Notes under the pieces: generated by a model
What the model was told of the DNA's origin: nothing
Database searches by the model: none
What the model saw: the letters and a program-made list of their open reading frames with translations, nothing else
Translations under genes and position numbers: made by a program
Shown: positions 59,298 through 64,000 of the stretch, one piece after another
How the letters are laid out: every line of letters begins with the position of its first letter
Numbering within the stretch: position 1 is the stretch's first letter
Assembly (NCBI GenBank): GCA_958295515.1
Contig: CATQGW010000005.1
Span: 310,001-374,000 of the forward strand
Source of the DNA: an uncultured Dehalococcoidia bacterium
Lineage (GTDB): Bacteria > Chloroflexota > Dehalococcoidia > Bin125
DNA: 64,000 bases
Reading direction: 5' to 3'

Positions 59298-62200
59298 GCA
59301 GCTCGCAGCCCGCCGACCAGGATGTGCGCGAGCGCGTGATCCACGCGCTCGATACCTCCTTCTTCCTCGAAGCCGGCGCCGGCGCCGGCAAAACGCGCGT
59401 GATGGTCGACCGCATCCTCGAAACGGTGCGCCAGGGCAAAGCCGAACTGCGCGAAATCGTCGCCATCACCTTCACCGAAAAAGCCGCCGGCGAGCTGCGC
59501 GCCCGCGTCCGCCACAGCATCGTCCAGGCGCTCGGAGCCAGTCCCGCGCCGCAAGAGCGCGAACGCCTGCAACAGGCGCAGGAGCAGGTCGACGCCGCGC
59601 ACATCGAGACGATCCACGCCTTCGCCTCCAGCCTGCTGCGCGAGCGCCCCTTCGAGGCCCGGATCGATCCCTACTTCGGCGTGCTCGATCAACTCGCCCA
59701 AACGCTCGACTTCGAGGAAGCCTGGAACGAGTGGCTCTGGTCCGAGCTGGACCCCGCCCACTCGGCCGCGCTCGAAGAGCTGCTCGGCTACGGCCTCAAC
59801 GTTTCCCATGTCCGCGACGCCGCCGAGCAGATCAGCCGCTACCGCGACCTCCAACTGCCCATCTCGGAGCCGAACATTCCCGATCCGGCCGAGACACTCC
59901 AGCGCTGGATCGCCGCCGGCCGGCGGATCGCCGAGGCCTACGCCGAGGTGGAGCGCCCCGAAGCGCTGGACCGCGTGACCGCGCTGATCGACGGGCTCAA
60001 CGCGCTGCAACAGGACCACGCCGGCGATAGCGACGCGCTCGCCCGCCGCATGGCGCTGTTCGCCGCCGATCCCGGCATTAAGCCGCCGCGCAAGGCCAGG
60101 CGCAACGCCGACGCCCGCGAACGCTGGGACGCCGCCGCCGAAGACCGCGACGAGTTCGCCGACGCCGTGCGCCGCGCCGCCCTCGATCGGCTGCTCCGCG
60201 CCCTGCAAGACTTCGTCCGCTGGCACGCCGACCGCCGCCGTCGCAGCGGCAAACTCTCCTTCGACGACCTCCTGCTCTATGCCCGCGACCTGATCAAACA
60301 TCATCCCCGCGCCCGCCGACACTTCCGCAACCGCTATCGAACCCTGCTGATCGACGAATTCCAGGACACCGATCCGCTCCAGGCCGAACTGGTGCTGCTG
60401 CTCGCCAGCGAGGAGGACACCGACGACTGGCGCAGCGCCCGCCCCGCGCCGGGCAAGCTCTTCGTCGTCGGCGATCCCAAACAATCGATCTACCGCTTCC
60501 GCCGCGCCGACATCCGCATCTACCAGCGCGTCCAGCAGCTGTTCGCCCAGGCCAACGCCGAACATCCCGATCAGGCCGCCGTCGAGCGGCTCGGCGTCAA
60601 CTTCCGCTCCCGCCCCAACCTCGTCGATTGGGCCAACGATGCCTTCCCGCAGGTGCTCAGCGCCGATCCCGAATATCCCGAAGCGCAGGCCGAATACGGA
60701 CAATCCATCGCCGCGCACCGCGGCGGCGCCGGGCCCGGCGTGGTCGTCATCCCCGGCGACGAGCAGTTCGAGCGAGCGCCGCTGGCGCGCGAAGCGGAAG
60801 CGCAGCTGCTCGCCAGACTGATCCACGCGCTCGTCGATGACCAGGCCGGCTTCGGGCACCTGCCCTGCGGCCGCTGCGACGCCTGCGAGCAGCGCGAGCA
60901 ATGCCTCGCGCCGCGGCCGCCCTCGATGGGCGATATCGCCGTGCTGGTCCGCAGCCGCACCGACATCGAGCGCTACACCAACATCTTCGATGCCCACGCG
61001 ATCCCCTACCACCTCGACAGCGGGCGCGGCTTCTTCGCCCGACCCGAAGTCCGCGACCTCACCAACATCCTGATGGCCGTTGACGATCCGACCGACGAAG
61101 TCGCCGTGATGTCCGCGCTCAAAACACCCGTCGCCTCCGCCTCCGATCAGGAACTCTTCGATTACGTCTACTCCCGCGACGACGGCAAGCTCGCCCGCTT
61201 CACGCTGGACGAGAACGCCGTGCCGGCCGAGTACGACGGTCCGCTCTGCGACGGTTTCGCGCGGCTGCGCGAGCTGCGCGAGGGGTTGCGCAACCGCTCG
61301 CTGCCGCAGTTTGTCGAATTCGTGCTGCGCAAGTCGCGCCTGCTCGACGCCCAATTCGCGCACGCCAGGCACGGCGACGACCGCGCCGCCAACCTGCTGA
61401 TGCTCGTCCACCGCGCCGCCGACTTCGTCGAGGCCGCCGACGATTCGCTCCGTCCTTTCGTCCAATGGCTGTCGCAGCGCCGCGAACAGGACCTCTCCGA
61501 AGCCGAATCGGCCACCTCCGAAGCCGTCGACCAGGTCGTCCGCATCCTCACCATTCACCAGGCCAAAGGCCTCGAATTCCCCATCGTGATCGTCCCCAAA
61601 CTCGGCGACCAGGGGCGCGACTCCACCCAGATCATGGTCAACCGCGGCAGCGACGCGCCCGACTCCTTCGAAATCCAGGTCGGTCCCAGAGCCGAGGGCT
61701 TCCGCACCATCGGCTTCGATCCCGAACGCGAATCGGCCCACGCCGAAGCCGAGTTCCGCCGCCTGCTCTACGTCGCCTCGACCCGCGCCGAAGACTGGCT
61801 GATTCTGCCCCACTACCTCGCCGCCACGATGCGCCGCCCCAACTTCGCCTCCTTCCTCGAAGAGCCGCTCCACACCGCCAGCCGCGATCATGTGCTCGAG
61901 CTTCCCCCCGATCGGTTCGACGCCTTCGAGCCGCCCACACTCGAACCGACGCCGGTGCCCCACGAGCGGATCATCGCCGACTGGGGGCAGCGCCGCGGCA
62001 AAGCGCTGGCCGCCGGCGAAATCAACCTGACCACCGCCGCTCCCTCGCAGGCCGGCCACGATCCGGAGAAGTCGGCCCGCGAGCTGCGCGCCGGCGCAGA
62101 CGAGGCGGACGACGACGCAACACCGGCCGAGCGCCCCGAATACATCCCGCCCGCCTCCACGCGCGCCGCCGCGATCCAACGCGGCATCGCCATCCACCGC

Positions 62201-62656
62201 GCGCTCGCGCTCGCCGACCTTGAGGACATCAACGCATCAGTGAGCATCGCCCGACAGGTGGCCGCCGAACACAGCCTGAACTCGGACGACCTGGCCGCCG
62301 AAATCGAGCGCACGCTCAACAGCGATCTGATGCGCCGTGCCAAGCAGGCGACCGTCCGACACGTGGAGCTGCCCCTCGTCCGGGCCCACAGCGGCGCTGA
62401 TGACGGCGCAATCACGATCACCGAAGGCGTCGCCGACCTCGCCTTCCGCGATGCCGACGGCTGGGTTGTGGTCGACTTCAAAAGCGACCGTTCACGCGAC
62501 ACGGAGCGCACAGCGGGTTATCAACAGCAGGTGCGCACCTACGCCGAAATGCTCGCCGCCACCGGCGAGCGCGTATCCGAAGCACATCTCCTCTTCACCC
62601 ACAGCGGCCACGCCGAAGAAGTCCAGCTCAACCAAGCATCGGAGACCACCGCATGA
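59294..62656 (+). CDS. AddA/RecB-like helicase-nuclease subunit
   Basis: The 1,120-residue UvrD-type helicase has EAGAGAGKTRV (Walker A, residues 26-36), AITFTEKAAGELR, LLIDEFQDTDPLQAEL near 350, VVGDPKQSIYRFRRADI, LTIHQAKGLEFPIVIVP and RRLLYVASTRAEDWL. The C-terminal nuclease has GVADLAFRDADGWVVVDFKS, then YQQQVRTYAEML. Unusual for the family is a four-cysteine insertion, CGRCDACEQREQC, near residues 525-537. ATG 59294 is set by the overlap with the AddB-like gene; a longer in-frame start lies inside it. Confidence 0.9.
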   Translation: MSSSQPADQDVRERVIHALDTSFFLEAGAGAGKTRVMVDRILETVRQGKAELREIVAITFTEKAAGELRARVRHSIVQALGASPAPQERERLQQAQEQVDAAHIETIHAFASSLLRERPFEARIDPYFGVLDQLAQTLDFEEAWNEWLWSELDPAHSAALEELLGYGLNVSHVRDAAEQISRYRDLQLPISEPNIPDPAETLQRWIAAGRRIAEAYAEVERPEALDRVTALIDGLNALQQDHAGDSDALARRMALFAADPGIKPPRKARRNADARERWDAAAEDRDEFADAVRRAALDRLLRALQDFVRWHADRRRRSGKLSFDDLLLYARDLIKHHPRARRHFRNRYRTLLIDEFQDTDPLQAELVLLLASEEDTDDWRSARPAPGKLFVVGDPKQSIYRFRRADIRIYQRVQQLFAQANAEHPDQAAVERLGVNFRSRPNLVDWANDAFPQVLSADPEYPEAQAEYGQSIAAHRGGAGPGVVVIPGDEQFERAPLAREAEAQLLARLIHALVDDQAGFGHLPCGRCDACEQREQCLAPRPPSMGDIAVLVRSRTDIERYTNIFDAHAIPYHLDSGRGFFARPEVRDLTNILMAVDDPTDEVAVMSALKTPVASASDQELFDYVYSRDDGKLARFTLDENAVPAEYDGPLCDGFARLRELREGLRNRSLPQFVEFVLRKSRLLDAQFAHARHGDDRAANLLMLVHRAADFVEAADDSLRPFVQWLSQRREQDLSEAESATSEAVDQVVRILTIHQAKGLEFPIVIVPKLGDQGRDSTQIMVNRGSDAPDSFEIQVGPRAEGFRTIGFDPERESAHAEAEFRRLLYVASTRAEDWLILPHYLAATMRRPNFASFLEEPLHTASRDHVLELPPDRFDAFEPPTLEPTPVPHERIIADWGQRRGKALAAGEINLTTAAPSQAGHDPEKSARELRAGADEADDDATPAERPEYIPPASTRAAAIQRGIAIHRALALADLEDINASVSIARQVAAEHSLNSDDLAAEIERTLNSDLMRRAKQATVRHVELPLVRAHSGADDGAITITEGVADLAFRDADGWVVVDFKSDRSRDTERTAGYQQQVRTYAEMLAATGERVSEAHLLFTHSGHAEEVQLNQASETTA

Positions 62657-64000
62657 CCGACGCCGTCCGCACCCCGCAAGAAATCCGCGACGACCTGCAC
62701 GCCCGACGCGCGCGGATCGTCGAGCAGATGGGCTCCGCCGATCGCGTCGAGCGCCAGCACGCGCGCGGCCGCCTGACGATCCGCGAGCGCCTTGACCGCC
62801 TCTTCGACCCCGGCAGCTTCCGCGAGATCGGCACCTTCGCCGTCTCCGAAGCGCCCGATGTGCGCGACCGCACGCCGGGCGACGGCAAAATCGGCGGCTG
62901 GGGCAAGATCGACGGACGCCCCGCCGCCGCCTGCGGCGACGACGTGACCGTGCTCCACGGCTCCTCCTCCGTGGTCGGCGGCAAGCGCATGAAGCGCATC
63001 TACGAGCAGGCGCTCGCGCAGGGCGTGCCTTACGTCTACTTCGGCGAGACCGGCGGCGCGCGCCTGCCCGACGCGCTCGGCTCCGAGGGCTTCAGCAAAA
63101 TCCCCGCCGGGATCGAAATGGGACGGCGGCGGCGGCGCATCCCGCTCGCCACCGCGATCCTCGGCGAATCCTTCGGCGGCTCCTCGTTCCATGCCGCCTT
63201 CTCCGACTTCGTCGTGCAGCTGCGCGGCAGCTCGCTCGCGGTCTCCAGCCCGCGCGTGATCGAAATCGCCACCGGCGAGCGCATCTCGCTCGACGACCTC
63301 GGCGGCCCGCATGTCCACCTCGACCGCACCGGCCAGATCGATCAGGTCGCCGAGACGGAGGACGAGGCGATCGCGATGCTGAAAACCTTTCTCTCCTATA
63401 TGCCGGACAACTGCTGGCAAACGCCGCAGCAGCTCGAGGGCTTCGAGCACGCCGCGCCTGATCCGCAGCTGGCCGAGCTGGTGCCCACCCGCCGGCAGCG
63501 CGCCTACGACATGCACCGCGTCGTCGCGCGGATCGTCGACGACGGTCAAATGCTCGAACTCAAACCGCGCTTCGGGCGCTCGCTGATCACCGCGCTGGCG
63601 CGCATCGGCGGGCGCACGGTGGGCATGCTCGCCAGCAACCCGATGTTCAACGCCGGCGCGCTCTCGCCCGACACCTGCGACAAGGCAACGCAGTTCCTCT
63701 GCCTCTGCGAAGCCTTCAACATCCCGCTGATCTTCCTTCAGGACGTGCCCGGCTTCATCGTCGGCAGCCAGCCGGAGCACAACCGCCTGCTGCACAAGGC
63801 GATTATGTTCCTCGAAGCGCTGGCGCTGACCACCGTGCCGCGCTTCACCGTGGTGCTGCGCAAGGCCTTCGGTCTGGCCTACTTCTCGCTCTCCGGCAAC
63901 AGCATGGACAACGCGCTCGTGACCGCCTGGCCCGGCGCCGAAATCTCCTTCATGGACCCCGGCGTCGGCGTCAACGTGGTCCATGCCCGCGATATCGCCG
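62653..64000 (+). CDS. Acyl-CoA carboxylase carboxyltransferase subunit (runs off right edge)
   Basis: The 449 visible residues show the carboxyltransferase fold of propionyl/methylmalonyl-CoA carboxylase beta chains: GRLTIRERLDRLFDPGSF, YFGETGGARLPDALG, LGESFGGSSFHAAFSDFVV, FLQDVPGFIVG and AWPGAEISFMDP. It transfers carboxyl from biotin to an acyl-CoA. It starts by an ATGA overlap with the AddA-like gene, an odd partnership that may only reflect operon packing. The C-terminal end is beyond the window. Confidence 0.9.
   Translation, partial: MTDAVRTPQEIRDDLHARRARIVEQMGSADRVERQHARGRLTIRERLDRLFDPGSFREIGTFAVSEAPDVRDRTPGDGKIGGWGKIDGRPAAACGDDVTVLHGSSSVVGGKRMKRIYEQALAQGVPYVYFGETGGARLPDALGSEGFSKIPAGIEMGRRRRRIPLATAILGESFGGSSFHAAFSDFVVQLRGSSLAVSSPRVIEIATGERISLDDLGGPHVHLDRTGQIDQVAETEDEAIAMLKTFLSYMPDNCWQTPQQLEGFEHAAPDPQLAELVPTRRQRAYDMHRVVARIVDDGQMLELKPRFGRSLITALARIGGRTVGMLASNPMFNAGALSPDTCDKATQFLCLCEAFNIPLIFLQDVPGFIVGSQPEHNRLLHKAIMFLEALALTTVPRFTVVLRKAFGLAYFSLSGNSMDNALVTAWPGAEISFMDPGVGVNVVHARDIA

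Noticed and set aside
59243-62197. A 984-codon Gly/Val/Ala-rich open frame on the minus strand
   Set aside because: It is the mirror of the AddA-like helicase gene, whose motifs are complete on the plus strand.
1-64000. tRNA, rRNA, riboswitch or replication origin
   Set aside because: Scanning both strands by eye for T-loop motifs, conserved riboswitch cores and DnaA-box clusters gave nothing convincing.

Overview
The window is very GC-rich DNA (clearly above 60% by eye) and densely coded, with many genes joined by 4-base start/stop overlaps. Cofactor F420-type enzymes (a luciferase-like oxidoreductase and a deazaflavin-dependent nitroreductase-type protein), a stand-alone acyl-CoA mutase catalytic subunit, RCC1-repeat and beta-helix secreted proteins, an LPxTG-like surface protein and AddAB-like helicase-nucleases suggest Chloroflexota, perhaps the marine or sponge-associated Dehalococcoidia/SAR202 group. 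That assignment is inference; there is no rRNA or marker gene in the window. No tRNA, rRNA or CRISPR array was seen.

Layout. 1-0.85 kb: a phage-type terminase pair running off the left edge under a promoter that overlaps a LexA-like palindrome. 0.9-8.1 kb: four secreted or surface proteins on the minus strand. 8.2-11 kb: thiolase, crotonase and a Uma2-like protein. 11.5-16.5 kb: a tightly overlapping minus-strand operon of cytosine methyltransferase, GHKL ATPase, an unknown protein, a DUF6339-like protein and Vsr endonuclease, with a 17-bp homopolymer that shifts the methyltransferase frame. 16.6-24.8 kb: CoA transferase, acyl-CoA mutase, small conserved genes, a lysine-aminomutase-like radical SAM enzyme, a phosphoesterase and an aldo/keto reductase. 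24.8-28.9 kb: two plus-strand secreted proteins (M23-like and RCC1). 29.2-34.4 kb: a thiamine-diphosphate enzyme, a zincin-like lipoprotein, an inositol-monophosphatase-type enzyme and a 2-hydroxyacid dehydrogenase, then duplicated coiled-coil membrane genes to 35.7 kb.

35.7-48.4 kb is mosaic. Metabolic genes (F420 oxidoreductase, aldo/keto reductase, alcohol dehydrogenase, enolase-superfamily dehydratase) alternate with small toxin/antitoxin-like modules (DUF2442, DUF4160), a NucS/DUF91-type nuclease, an Mrr-like endonuclease, a single cargo gene between two copies of the enolase gene 3' end, and two zinc-ribbon/PH-like proteins. 48.5-55.9 kb holds a second crotonase, an SDR, a DEAD-box helicase, a repeat-expanded protein, the F420-type protein and an amt-glnK nitrogen pair. 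56.1 kb to the right edge is an addB-addA-carboxyltransferase operon.

Two families of short palindromes recur in intergenic DNA, one around ACCCGTG-CTTG-CCACGGGT and one around TTCCCGC-GAAA-GCGGGAA. They form a cluster at 42.7-44.1 kb and have entered two coding regions. Several genes have a TAnnnT box 5-7 bases before ATG and no Shine-Dalgarno sequence, suggesting leaderless transcripts.
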